Source of the DNA: Phoebastria nigripes
Taxonomy: Eukaryota; Chordata; Aves; Procellariiformes; Diomedeidae
Direction: 5' to 3'
DNA length: 64,000 nt
Assembly: GCA_035582835.1 (NCBI GenBank)
Contig: JAYKAV010003126.1
Coordinates: 191,706-255,705, forward strand
This document shows, piece after piece, positions 1 through 11,600 of this stretch (position 1 is the stretch's first letter; each line of letters opens with the position of its first letter). Under the pieces are notes generated by a model that ran no database searches, had not been told where the DNA came from, and was given only the letters and a program-made list of their open reading frames with translations. A program made the position numbers and the translations under genes.

Positions 1-1541
1 ACAAAGAGAAGACTCCAGTTCATTAGGCTGTGGGCTACTGAAGTCCTGAAGGTAAAGCTTTAGTTATGTTATAGAAAAGGGAAGGGAAGGCTGATTTTCT
101 GATCTTTGGCTCCATAGTACTAATACAGATTCCTTGTATTATGTATATGCATAGTACTATATACCAACCAATTAGTAATATAGACCAACCTTGGTCCTAT
201 ATTGACCAGAACTGTCTCGTTGGGGTTCTTTTGCCTTATCTATTGTTCTGTTAATATCTATATGTTCTACCTATTATCTTAGTGTTTATTCACAATTTAT
301 CAATGGCAGAACATTTCTTGCTCTTTCTTGAATGACATTTAGCACAATGAGCACATTTGGCCCTCATTTATATACTAGTGTAGAAATAACCCGTGCATTT
401 TTTGACACGACAGTCACCTCTATGTCCTCTCTGTATTTGGGTTCCTTTTCTCCAGAGCCTTCTCTTACCTTTCGAAAACTATCATCTGCCCCATTGGGTG
501 CTACTGTATAATCACTGATAGCAATTATAAAAAGTTCTAATAAACATGCTAGAAAGAGTGTTAAGATAGCTAGAGTTAGAGGCAATGGGAGTCTGGACAA
601 GAGGGAGGTGAAATTCAGGTTGGAGAAGTGAGATTGCAGTAATTAAAAGGGAGAGGGGAGCATGAAGAAATGAACTCAATCTCCAAAGAAAGGTAGGGAG
701 GGACACCTTTTAAATATATTAACAGTTTACAAGTGCCTCCAACCTCTCTGGTAGAATTAAACATGGCTACTAGTTTCCTCAGCATGTGCATGTTCTGGGG
801 ANCGACACATTAGTTAATATCTGACCCATGGTCTGCCTCAGCTTTCAAGGCACATTATAAATATTGGCAAGAAAGATCATTAAAAACAACACAGATCGAA
901 TGTTCAGCTTGATTTGTAGAAATTGCCTAGTAGCAAAGGTGCTGTGAAGATGGATGAGTTTGTTAAAAGGGAAAGACGATTGCAAATATCATTTCGTAAG
1001 GAAATGAATAGCTCCTTCCTACCTCTGCAATGTGGCCACAAACACANGCATACAGAGCAAAGGAAAAAAAAAAGAAAGCAAGCTTTTCTCATTATCATGG
1101 GAAGCTCACAGACTACTGAAAAATAGCATGTGTCTGGTGCTGCCTCTTGACAGAAATTTTTCAAGGGCTGGACCACAATTACCAGCAATTTCTCATACTC
1201 CTCTATCATCATTGCCTGCTGCTCTCTGCTCCACCACACACTGACCTGTTTCTATCTCTTACCCCCGACTCTGATGGGCAAGGTGAAATCCAACAGTAGG
1301 ACCCAGGAAACCTGCAATTTTCCTTCCCTGGGGCAATGTATAATTAGAAGCCTTTTGGTTTAGGATATTTTAAATCAAATGATAAAGCATTTGAAACATT
1401 TAAAAGGGAATTTTCAGACCACCTGGTAGACTTAAGATGTTCTTTTAACAGCCAGGGGGGCATCTGTAAAGCCAGATGTTTTTACATCTGATCTTATTTT
1501 GAAGATCTTCAGTTTCATAAAGCTGAAAGTTATTTAGACTC
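1..1541. other. unique noncoding stretch
   Basis: No gene, RNA or recognisable repeat was found. The sequence is AT-rich, with isolated N calls at about 802, 1047, 1550 and 1576. Short open frames on both strands resemble no family I know and show no coding bias. A minus-strand frame at 364-600 begins with a hydrophobic stretch, but nothing else supports it as a gene. Confidence 0.6.
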
Positions 1542-2383
1542 AGAATCACNGAATTACTGCATCACAGAATCACAGNATGGCTGAGATTGGAAGGGACCTC
1601 TGGAGGTCATGTTGTCCAACTCCCCTGCTCAAGCAGGGCCACGTACAGCCAGTTGTCCAGGACAGTGCCCCNATGACTTTTGAGTATCTCCAAGGATGGA
1701 GGCCCCACAACCTCCCTGGGCAACCTGTGCCAGTGCTTAGTCACCCTCACAGTCAAAAAGTGTTTCCTGATGTTCAGAGGGACCCTCCTGTGTTTCAGTT
1801 TGTGCCCACAAGTTTCTGGTCCTGTCACTGGGCACCACTGAAAAGAGCCTGNCTCCTTCTGCTTTGCACCCTCCCTCCAGGTATTTATATACATTGGTGA
1901 GATCCCCTCCTTCTCTAGGCTAAACAGTCACATCTCTCTCAGCCTTTCCTCATAGGAAAGATGCTCCAGTCCCTTCATCATCCTAGTGACTCTATATGTC
2001 TATAGCACTAGGTAGCCCAGAATTGGACACAGTATTCCAGGTGTGGCTTCACCAGTGCTAAGTAGAGGGGAAGGATCACCTCCCTCGACCTGCTGAAAAT
2101 ACTCTTCCTAACGCACCCCAGGATAATGTTGGCTTTCTTTGCAGCAAGGGTACCTTGCTGGCTCATGGTCAACTTGGCATCCACTAGGATCCCTGAGTCC
2201 TTTTCTGCAAAGCTGCTTTTCATTTGGTCAATCCCTGGCATGTTCTAGTTCATGGGGTTGTTTCTCCCCCAGTGCAGGATTTTGCACTTCCCCTTGTTAA
2301 ACTTCATGATGTTCCTGTCAGCCCATTTCTCCAGCCTGTCAAGATGCCTCTGGACAGCAGCATATCCAAACGCAGCAGTTCAG

Positions 2384-2635
2384 TCAGTATTCAGTCCACC
2401 TCACTGTCTGCTCATCCAGCGCATACTTCATCAGCTTCTCTACGAGGATCTTATGGGAGACAGTGTCGAAAGCCTTACTGTCTAGGTAGACAAAGTCTAG
2501 GCAGGCAATGTCCACCGCTCTCCCCTCATCTATCAAGCCAGTCATTTCATTGTAGAAGTTTATCAGGTTGGTCAAGCATGACTTCCGCTTTGTGAATCCA
2601 TTCTGACTATTCCTGTTGCCTTCATGTGCCTTCAT
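2384..2635 (-). pseudogene. CR1 reverse transcriptase remnant (palm region)
   Basis: An 83-residue open stretch matches the CR1 ORF2 reverse transcriptase. It contains the recognisable run SKAFDTVSHKIL around residues 53-64, followed by VEKLMKY and a DEQ-VRW motif, then a stop. The first catalytic aspartate region is disturbed: the usual YLDFSKAFD order reads LDFVYLDSKAFD, as if a few codons had been locally duplicated. Directly after the VRW motif the reading stops, and the DNA jumps to sequence that normally lies after the FADD catalytic motif. In an active element this enzyme would copy CR1 RNA at a nicked target site; this copy cannot. Confidence 0.85.
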
Positions 2636-2719
2636 GTGCCTGACTACTCCTGAGGTCCTTCATGTGCCTGGAAATGATTTCCAGGATTAGCTTCCCAGGG
2701 ATCAAGGTGAGGCTGGCTG

Positions 2720-2727
2720 ACCAGCTT
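2720..2727. repeat. target-site duplication, left copy
   Basis: The 8-bp word ACCAGCTT lies next to the 3' terminal repeats of the inserted CR1 and recurs at 3300-3307 on the other side. Removing 2728-3307 rejoins the older CR1 in its expected order, so the duplication is probably genuine. Confidence 0.8.
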
Positions 2728-3299
2728 AGAATCATAGAATCATAGAATCATAGAATAGTTTGGGTTGGAAGGGACCTTTAAAGGTCATCTAGTCCAACCC
2801 CCCTGCAATAAGCAGGGACATCTTCAACTAGATCAGGTTGCTCAGAGCCCCCTCCAACCTGACCTGGAATGTTTCCAGCGATGGGGCATCTACCACCTCT
2901 CTGGGCAACCTGTGCCAGTGTTTCACCACCCTCAGCGTAAAAAATTTCTTCCTTATATCTAGTCTGAATCTACCTTCTTTTTAGTTTAAAGCCATTCCCC
3001 CTTGTCCTGCCGCAACAGGCCCTGCTAAAAAGTCTGTCCCCATCTTTCTCATAAGCCCCCTTTAAGTACTGAAAGGCTGCAATAAGGTCTCCCCAAAGCC
3101 TTCTCTTCTCCAGGCTGAACAACCCCAACTCTCTCAGCCTTTCTTCATAGCAGAGGCGTTCCATCCCCCTGATCATTTTCGTGGCCCTCCTCTGGACCCG
3201 CTCCAACAGGTCCGTGTCTTTCCTGTGCTGAGGACTCCAGAGCTGGACGCAGTACTGCAGGTGGGGTCTCACCAGAACAGAGTAGAAGGGCAGACTACA
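2728..3299 (-). mobile_element. younger CR1 LINE, 5'-truncated, inserted into older CR1
   Basis: This element of about 570 bp begins on the plus strand with AGAATCATAG repeats (its 3' end) and carries the standard CR1 tail: the 'gtttgggttggaagggacc' line, then the block encoding the C-terminal end of reverse transcriptase, including [11 protein letters not shown] and [13 protein letters not shown] on the minus strand. It is 5'-truncated, as most CR1 copies are. Flanking 8-bp duplications (ACCAGCTT) show it landed inside the CR1 now split into 1542-2727 and 3308-3650, so it is the younger of the two. Its 3' wording differs from that of the host element (CR1-J-like as I remember that group), which supports two separate insertions. 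Confidence 0.93.
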
Positions 3300-3395
3300 A
3301 CCAGCTTGTAGTTCCCTGGGTCCTCCTTCCTGTCCTTTTAGTAGACAGGAGTGACATTTGCTTTCCTCCAGTCCTCCGGCACTTCTTCCAATCAC
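2970..3395 (-). pseudogene. chimeric open frame across a CR1-in-CR1 junction
   Basis: A 141-residue open frame on the minus strand starts in the older CR1 (about residues 1-31, out of the ancestral frame) and runs without a stop into the C-terminal reverse transcriptase region of the younger CR1. There it shows the motif [11 protein letters not shown] near residue 48 and [11 protein letters not shown] near residue 67. The second part resembles the end of CR1 ORF2. The open frame is an accident of the nested insertion and is unlikely to be a gene, as it lacks all catalytic motifs. Confidence 0.75.
3300..3307. repeat. target-site duplication, right copy
   Basis: ACCAGCTT, matching 2720-2727 exactly. 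It bounds the 5'-truncated end of the CR1 at 2728-3299. Confidence 0.8.
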
Positions 3396-3650
3396 CCCAA
3401 TCGTTCAAAGATTGAGAGTGGCCTTGCAGTGACATCAACCAGCTCAGCACTCATGGGTACATCTCATCAGAGCTCATGGACTTCTACATGTCCAATTTCC
3501 TTAAGTATTCTCTAACTTGATCTTTTTCCATCAAATGCATGTCTTTCTTGCTCCAGACTTTATCCCTGGTTTCTAGGTCCTTAGATTTCTAAAGGCCGGT
3601 CTTACTAGTGAAGACTGGGGCAAAGAAAGCATTCAGTACCTCAGTACCAT
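3308..3650 (-). mobile_element. CR1 LINE, 5' segment of the older split element
   Basis: Read on the minus strand, this begins near 3650 with CR1 sequence encoding the region just before the reverse transcriptase, passes through wording such as 'gaggactggaggaaagcaaa', and ends at 'gggaactacaagctgg'. The same sentence resumes in the segment ending at 2727. Homology to CR1 stops near 3650, so the element was 5'-truncated there at insertion. The segment is related along most of its length to the plus-strand CR1 at 29425-30811. Confidence 0.88.
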
Positions 3651-4209
3651 GAGGAAAACCTTCCCTAGAATTAAATGAAGTTCCCATTCACGGTTACATC
3701 CACCCAAGATGATGTTTCTACTGAACCTCCTGACCTTTTGAGGGGACACTTATGGACTGAAGAGTATTTCTAGAAGTCAGGTTTTTTATCTATAAAGACT
3801 TTTTTTTTGAGGTCACAATAGCTCTTTCTGCCAAAATTCTTTACTGCTTTTATCCTCAACTACAACTTCTGCCTTGAAAGTGTGGGAGTAACCAACCCCT
3901 CTTATAGAAAAAGGTTGTTCTCCTCTGTGGTCTCCTCTGCACACCCAGAAAAGTTTATTCATCAGAGAAATGTATGTGACCTTCACATTTTATTTCATGC
4001 CCCCAAACTCAGTAATATAGTTGTAATTGACTTAATCAGCATCGCTCTTCAGGAAATCCTGTTGTGGTAATCCTGATGCAGAGAGAGGGACAAAGCAAAT
4101 AACCCAACACCAAGATTTGCTATGAAATCTCTAATGCTCATGTGATCAGTTGGAACATGTTTTACATTTTCACAGAAATAAACTGATACATCATAAACTG
4201 TATGGAACT
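3651..4209. other. unique noncoding stretch
   Basis: No gene or known repeat was recognised between the end of the CR1 and the TAT microsatellite. Confidence 0.5.
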
Positions 4210-4210
4210 A

Positions 4211-4251
<41 letters not shown>
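4210..4251. repeat. (TAT)n microsatellite
   Basis: An uninterrupted trinucleotide run of 14 units (42 bp). Likely polymorphic. Confidence 0.97.
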
Positions 4252-4252
<1 letters not shown>

Positions 4253-5137
4253 AGAGAGTTCACATAACGGACTCTCTAACATCTTATAAGGTAAGACTGT
4301 AAAAAAAAATTAAGGATATTTAGACTCCTTGTTTTAAAAAGAAAAAAAAAAAANCACTCCCTTGTTCTTTTCATGTATGTGTCATTCCTTGCAAACTTCC
4401 ACTCTTTTTTCTCCATAAAGTCTCTCTTCCTATCTTCCCTATGGGTTTTATGAAACTGCTGTAGAACATAAAATATGGATTTTAGTACCATTTAGATAAT
4501 ATTTCCCTTCTCCTCCAATTATGGGACAGATATTTTCCCAAGACAATGTAAAATAACACAGATCTTCAGATGACAGTGTGGCAATAGCTCAAAATCTGGG
4601 AAGGGAAGACAGAGAATCCTTTGGGGAAACTGATGAAAATGTCAAGGATACAGAAGGAAACAGATAACGTCTCCATTTCTGAAACATGCTCACCGACTGA
4701 TAGGTTACATTCTGCTGTGGATAGAAATGATTGCATAGATGTTGTACATCATATAGAAAATGGATGTGCCCACTCTGGAATATCACTCTCACTGCTTTTA
4801 AAATACCATGGAAGCTTTATCACAAACCCATCCATGACTTTGACACTAGTGCTAAATATGCTGCTACAAAACCCAAAATCAATAGGCTGGAAGGCAAACC
4901 AATCCTTCAAACCAACACTGGCTGTCATAGTCACCACTGCGTGACCACATCTTTGTAGCTACATCTGCCAATGATCCATGCAGAAAACTTCCCTGTCAGA
5001 AACACTGAGAAGTTCTGCATGAATTCAGAGGCCAGAACAGAGTCAATTATTTGCCTTGCAACAACATATTTCAGGCTTTGAAAGGCGGAGAATGAAAAGT
5101 AGTGAATAGGACTGCTCTGAAAATCAAACACACCTTT
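4252..5137. other. unique noncoding stretch
   Basis: Contains an A-rich run with an N near 4354. Several overlapping short open frames at 4589-4958 look like chance. No family was recognised. Confidence 0.5.
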
Positions 5138-5300
5138 ACTTTTATAGAGCGCTTGGAGGTCTCTTGGTTAAAGTGCTGTGTAAATGTTAAATGCAATTAC
5201 ATCTAAATATTTGGGAAGCATTATACTACTAATACTATTTTTATTTTCCAGAAAGGTTGCAGAATCAAGGCTTTCATTATCTGTAACCACTTTAGATTCC
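5138..5300 (-). mobile_element. old MIR-type SINE remnant
   Basis: The plus strand reads as the reverse complement of the amniote MIR/L2-tail pattern: a 'tatagagcgctt' block, then 'gttaaagtgctgtgtaaatg', then 'actaatactatttttatttt' and 'ccagaaaggttgcag'. These correspond to the 'aaagcgctt', 'ataataat' and 'cattttacagatgaggaaactgag' landmarks of MIR. Divergence is high, so the boundaries are rough. Confidence 0.45.
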
Positions 5301-7894
5301 AAGTTACTTTTGCTAAAGAGGGAATGATAGCTTTGGTGTCTGGGCTAAGATCCAAATGAGTAATTACATTCTGCAAGCCTACATTCCTCCTCAAGTTTTA
5401 TAGTAGATAAAGTTCTTTTCACTTAGCAATGTTTCTTTTTAAAGACTGACGTCTTCCAAGCCAGAGGCAGCTGCATTGCACTGATGGGTGAAATAATTCC
5501 TATGTAAACATAATTTGAATAAATCAAGTGCTTTGTGGTTTTCAAAACGCAATGTCCACCCCAATTCATGCTTTTCATTTGTTACATGTATGGAATAAAA
5601 ACCTGTAATGCAAATAAAACAAAAATCCATCAAATCTTTGATTTCAGGGAAGAGCCTAAGCACAGGCAACGGGGAAAAATGCTTTGGGCAATTCACATTT
5701 ACTTTCAAATGTTTTGTTCATAAACAGCTTTTAATGAAATGGCATTTAAACTGAGTATGATGCACGTAAAAATAAAGCAGCTATTCACCTGCTGAAAATC
5801 CCATTAACAAAACTCCAAATAAGATGAACTGAAATTAATAAATATGTGAACTTCCTTGAGATACATTTTAGAAGTCTTCAGCTCAGTAAATAATTAATTG
5901 GTATGAGTTTTTGCTTCTGTTCAGAAATATAAACTCAGCAGCATAGATTAAATGTGCTTTACTTACTAATGATTCTCAANGCATCAAAGCTGAGAGGTGG
6001 TAAGGCAGAAGAGCTGAAATGAATAAGTAAAAGACAACAGTGAAATTGTCAGGCTATACTAAAGTGTTTGCAAATCAGATCTTGAACTTAAAATACAGTT
6101 CTGTTCAGAACGTACAGTTCAGAGCGCTGCTGTTGGCGATCTGTGGAACATTACTCAGTACTATGTTGCTATGTCCAATGTTTTATTTCGGATGAGTAGT
6201 TATAGTCAAAGATATAGTGAGTAGTTTCCTTTGGATGTTTTTCCAATGAATGATCCTTTTATAAAGAAGAAAGGGAAAGCTGCTCATCCAGCCCTGCTAG
6301 GGACAGGAAACTCCATCCCTTTTTAGGATGGGATCCATACGTATATCCCACAAGGAAGAAAAAAGAAAAAAAAAAAGATGGGAAACGTGTGCTAAGAGAG
6401 TAACTCCTTTCTCAANGTGTGTTGTCTGCACCAGGCATTTCTCTGTGGTAAGGGTGGTCTTGCTTTATTCCTGCTTGCCTTGGATGTGCTGGCACCCCAC
6501 TCATCTCCATTCAACCTCCACCCAGGCCAGGAGCGTGTCGCTTTCTTGTGGTAATATCCAAATGAGTCTGCCCGCTAGCACTGTTCTGTGATACTGTTTT
6601 GCTGAAAGACATAGGTTTTTTGGACTAAAAACTCGGATGTTAAGCAGAATAAATCATAAACAATGTTATTACTGCACAATAGTTCTTACCAGGCTAAGTC
6701 TTGTTATTGCAAGATATTGATTAGACCGGTCAAATCTCTTATAGCTTAAAGGATTTTACATCATTTACAGTAATTACAGTGTCTTCCTAACTGGTAAAGG
6801 TATCTCTGAACTCCCTGAAGGACGTCCTAGATGGGCAGAAGTGAGTGATAATTTCCCAGTTACTCTTGTGAAGCCAGGATTTTGTCCACTTTAGGAAGTA
6901 GAGAGCATTTTATATTTACATACATATTTCTGTGGGTTCTACTACCCCAAACCAGTTCAGTGCCACAGGGAGCAGCAGCTCGGGACGTGGGAGCACTGTC
7001 CCTGCTTCCCACATGGCATAACCTGTCACACATCTGTTCCCCAGCTGCAGGGAAATCCCACGTGTGGTTTTGGTCACATTAAGTCTGAAGCTGGAAATGT
7101 GGAGACACTTCATGTTCCCTTAGTGCTGTGACTGAGATAAAAACACTGCAGCTTGCTTCTGCTGTGCATGTGGGCTCGCTGAGTTGGAATTTCTTTCTGA
7201 AAGTTTACCTTCCCAAAGGCTATCATGCCCTGCTGTGACTGTGAGCATGCACCCCATTTAGATTAAGGTATATTAAGGTACCTTTCCACTCAGGAAATGT
7301 GCTCATTTTCCCTGNATGAATAGGTGTTTTTCATGTTCATTTTAGACACAAGCCTAACTGTATAATCATTGTATAATAATTATACTTTTTTTACGAAGCA
7401 ATCAAGGGCTAGCACTCCCCTTATTTACTTATTAGTAAATAAGTTTATCAAAGAAGCAATCACAGTGAGTCATTTTCATTCATGTAAATGACGGGCACTG
7501 ACATTAAAATATACCTTGGGACATCTTTTCACTATTAGTAAAGCGACTGAGAGAAAAGTGCCTTTCAACGATGGACTTTTTGTTCACAGCTCATTGACGG
7601 TTCATGATGGGATTAATAATTTTGTATTGGTACCTGCAAGACTGGGCTAATACTTAGTGAAATGTCTCCACTGGCATCTCTGATATAGGATCAGGTCCTC
7701 TGGGCATAGCACCTCAAATTCATTTCAGTGAGTACCTTCTGACATGTGGATTATTTTGTGAGGGTGTATTGAGAGGCACAGTGACTCTTCAGAGCAGTAA
7801 AAATTCACAATATTCCAAATCATAGGAAAATATCCAAAGTTTCAACTTTAAACACTTTTCCTCAGCTGGTGGCATAGTTCGAATCAAGTAAATA
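5301..7894. other. unique noncoding stretch
   Basis: No gene was recognised. A perfect hairpin at 7420-7443 is listed separately. An A-rich run with nearby N lies at 6358-6416. There are no open frames with recognisable domains. Confidence 0.5.
7420..7443. repeat. perfect inverted repeat (10-bp arms, 4-nt loop)
   Basis: CTTATTTACT at 7420-7429 and its exact reverse complement AGTAAATAAG at 7434-7443 are separated by TATT. It lies in AT-rich DNA that also contains GTATAATAATTATAC-like words just upstream. No function is claimed. Confidence 0.85.
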
Positions 7895-8145
7895 ACTACA
7901 GTGAGTCTGGAGCAAGGACCCTTGAATTCATCTCCTAGTCCTGGCAGGGATTTGCGATATGACCTTGGGCAAGGTCAAGTTCAGATCTTCTGTACCTCAG
8001 CTTCCCCATTTACAGAATGGTAATAATAATTCTTACTTCACAAGAAGACTGTGGGGCTTAATTAACATCCATAAAGCACCTTGAAATCCTTAGATAAAAG
8101 GTTCTGTAAAAGGGCAAATGTAATTACTGTTATTATAGTGGTGCT
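7895..8145 (+). mobile_element. MIR-type SINE (CORE-SINE with L2-like tail)
   Basis: The sense landmarks of MIR occur in order: 'gatatgaccttgggcaag', then 'tctgtacctcagcttcccc', 'atttacagaatggtaataat', 'aagactgtggggcttaatt' and 'ataaagcaccttgaaatcc', ending in 'attactgttattatag'. This order and spacing fit an ancient amniote MIR/MIR1-type element, with a tRNA-derived head, a conserved core and an L2-type tail. No target-site duplication is visible at this age. Confidence 0.75.
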
Positions 8146-8517
8146 GCTATAAAATATTCATGGTATAATGGCAAGTCCAGTGAACATTCAGAAGCTTGTA
8201 AGATCAATTTTTGTGCATGAATGCACAAGCACATTAACAGGTTGTACAAGATGCAAGGCAATTTCCTTCCAACTATTAGGGTCCTGTCCTGCAGAGGGTC
8301 AAGAGCCCCGGTTTCCCACTGAACTCAATGACAGGCCTTTACAAACAGCAGGAAATGTGGGATCAAGCACCTTGCAGGATCAGACTCTTTAAAAAGTAGT
8401 AGAAATTGTCATCATGAAAAAAAAATACTGTGAAGGTTTTTTTTCATATTGATCAGAAACATTTTAGTAAACTTCAGTGAAATGTTGTGCTGGCACCCAG
8501 CACCAAAGAATAGAGCG
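8146..8517. other. unique noncoding stretch
   Basis: Nothing was recognised. A-run and T-run words flank 8420-8445. Confidence 0.4.
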
Positions 8518-8602
8518 CCAGATCTACAACTGATATAAATCACGGCAGCATTTCTAAAGTCAGTGCAGCTATACTGATTTATGATAGTGAAGTTGTTAAG
8601 AA
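8518..8602. repeat. possible ancient palindromic repeat
   Basis: The stretch reads roughly as an imperfect hairpin: 'gatataaatcacggcagc' on the left and 'gcagctatactgatttat' on the right, around 'aaagtcagt'. This resembles a dispersed old amniote palindromic repeat with a 'tgaagtcaatgg' centre. The family name is not certain. Confidence 0.4.
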
Positions 8603-11600
8603 CACAACACGTTCTTGAGGGTTCTTTTTTAAAGACACAGATGAGAACTATTACACCAAATTAAACTAGCTTTACGTTGATAAAATAAAAATTAAATAAA
8701 TAAATCTGCACCTTTTCAAGACTCAGTTTCTGCACACTTTAAACAGAAAAAAATTCAAGATTATTTTATTATTGAAATATTGAAATTCACAGAACCAGCT
8801 GTTTGGTCTTGAAGCAAGTTATCATTAATGACTTTCTAACCGATTACAAGACATACTTAATAACTGACAGTGCTATTATGCAATGTAGGTATTTATGAAC
8901 TTCTAGCTCAAGGACAATACTAAAAGTCATATGAAGTCTAATTATTGTTGGCACGTTGATTGAATGCATTTTCTCATATATCTAGCCTTGACACTCTCCA
9001 TAGCACTGTCATCACATCCCACCACTTCTTTCCACCACACCTGAGCTTATGTCTGCTGTTTTCAGCCCACTTAAAGACGGTACTGTCTTCAGTGTCCATC
9101 TAAGCATTCACCATTTCATCAGCCTCCATCCGTGCTTTGGGACCATCCTTTTCACTTTGTTCCTTCCAATATTCATTTGGCATTTCCTCAGCTTTGAACT
9201 GATGGAAAGTAAGATTTCTTAAAATATGAATCCCAATGCTGCAAAGGTAACATCAAAATATGCATTTATTCCAGTAAGATGTTATGGGACTTCAGTGTAA
9301 TTTTTGGGGGGAAGAAAACATTTCTTTTCAGCTCTGTGAGTGTGATCTCAGTGATCTATAAAGGGGAAATTTCCCAGTGCAAGAGAATGCAGTTGAAGCA
9401 GTCAACTTTTACCTTGCTCCCTTGTAAGCCCAGTGTAAAGGTTGTGACTTGGAATATATCCCTGAAGCTCTGGAGAGACTTTGTGTAACTACAGTTAGGA
9501 GTTCTCAGAGCAAATGTTTCTCCATTAGAAATTGTAGAGTTGAAACTTCAGTTAGAGGATCTATCTATTTTCAGTGAAGACCATGAAAACAATGCCTACA
9601 AATAATAGTGAACCTGGGCTCCTTGACTGGTAGATTTTCAAGAAGCTCTGAGTGTGAATGATTTAGGATCAGATGTTTCCAAGCTTTCCAGGGCCATGAG
9701 GTCTCATCTGACCTCTTTTCATAGGAGAGGTACACCAGAACTTCAAGTCCTTTGAGTAAAAATCAAATTTCCCAGCCCACCAGGCATTTGGCAGCAAATC
9801 TGGCCGGTTTCCAAGCTCCCAGTTCCCTGGCAGCCTGTCTAACCGTTTTCCACAGAGGGGATTGCAGATTCCCTTTCTCCAGCTCATCCTAACAAAAAGG
9901 CAGGGACAGATTTTGGAGAAACAGGAATAGTCTTGGTGTGATCAGACTACCTTGGTGGATTTGGAATGAAATGTTGGAATATTTAAGTTCTGCAGAACAA
10001 AAATGCAGTGAGGAAAAATAAAGCAATGCATTCTTCTTTTGCCATTGATTTAAGATTTAAAATTTTCCAAGGCTTCACAATCATCTATGGAATTCGAATT
10101 TTCTTTTCCAGGTAGCTCTTGCCTATGGCATGACACATAGATGACCTTAACAAACCTCTCTTGGAGTACAGCAGCCCAAAGCATTGCTATAATTTATGGC
10201 AGATGTCTTGAATTTCTGTTCATAGGCTGTCCAGCAGCCATGGTGCATCCTGGTGTTTCATCAAATCACATATTACATAAATATGCAAATATAACATTTA
10301 AGCCCACGGGAGGACAGAGGGAGAAAAGATGCGCAAAGTCAGGAAAAAAAGTATTTAAAAATTTAGTGAGAAAATATTAATGATACGGGGATATTCAAAA
10401 CAAGAACACAGTGAAATGGTAAGTGCTGTGTACGTTAATAGCTAATAAAAACAGTGACTTGTGAGAAAGATCTTCTACTGTCCAAAATACACCCACAACT
10501 TTTGAAATTAACTTCATGACATAATAAAACAATTTTTCCTGGGAAATATTTATGAAACTTTTTTATACAATGTTTCATTGATTTCTTTCTCTCCTTTATA
10601 AGGATATTCAGGGAATATATTTGTGCTTTTTTCAGCATTGGGCTGTTCATCTCTGTATGAATAACAGTGGAAGGTCAGAATCCTCAAATCCATTAAAACT
10701 GCTACAACATCTAGAAATATGCCAATTGCTTTGCAAAATCTAAGATTAAAAAAAAATAAAATAATCTTTTTAGACACCTAAGATGAGATCAATCCACAGC
10801 TGGTGAGTACAATTACCTAGCTTCCTTGCCTAAAGAAAGTCCAGCCCATGCAATGATTTAGACCAATACTTTACTCCTGCAAGTATCAGTCATCATCAGT
10901 GGGACTACTGGCAATATTCAGATTAGATGTGCATAAATCTTTGCAGAATGTCAGATCTGACCATATGAACAAGCTGAACAAGCAGCAGGAGGGAGGTTAT
11001 GGGAGGGAGAAGGGATGTCAGGATTTCTGCATTTAAGCAGATGGGGTTATCCATCTAGTCCACCATACCGGTACCTGTACTTTTTCCCTGCAAGAAGCAG
11101 CTGGGAAAGAGAGTCATGTGCTACCATTTAGCAACATAATCCTCGCCTCCAAATATCATGTGTTTTGCTTGAAAATCTTGCGCATTGCACTTCAAAATGT
11201 TTCCATCCTACATGTATGTCTTTTGGTCTGTTCCTCATACACCGAAAAATTTCATCTTGTGGTAACGAATGCACAGAGTGAGTGTTTCAACAATGAGACC
11301 TTGTGAACAATAAGTTTATGCATATGCATTAGCTGTTCTAAAAGTTCTGTTTAATGAATAATCATAAAGATAATATAACTGATTCCCTGATTCAGGGAGA
11401 GTGTCATTTTGGGTCACAGACTTAAAGGATGTGAAAAATTAGGACATTCCAGGCATGAGAATGACACACAAAGTGATGACAATGGAAATATCAAGGCTGG
11501 AATGAGTGATGTGATAGGTGGGATCACTGAAGAAATTTAAGAAGGGCAAGAAAGAATAAGAAAGAGGAAACTTGTGATGGATTTGATGCCTAAGATAAAA

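Larger units (their letters stand above)
1542..2727 (-). mobile_element. CR1 LINE, 3' segment of an older element split by a nested CR1
   Basis: Read on the minus strand this is the 3' part of a chicken-repeat-1 non-LTR retrotransposon, ending in repeats of the ATTCTGTG type at 1542-1576 (seen on the plus strand as AGAATCAC units). It holds a damaged reverse transcriptase region and a 3' tail with the typical line 'aggtcccttccaatctcagcc'-like wording just inside the terminal repeats. The 5' continuation lies at 3308-3650; the two parts were separated by the CR1 at 2728-3299. The reverse transcriptase is decayed by stops and indels and lacks the catalytic FADD block (junction near 2352-2385). 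The element is dead. Family assignment rests on recognised CR1 wording at DNA and protein level; the exact CR1 subfamily is not determined. Confidence 0.93.
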
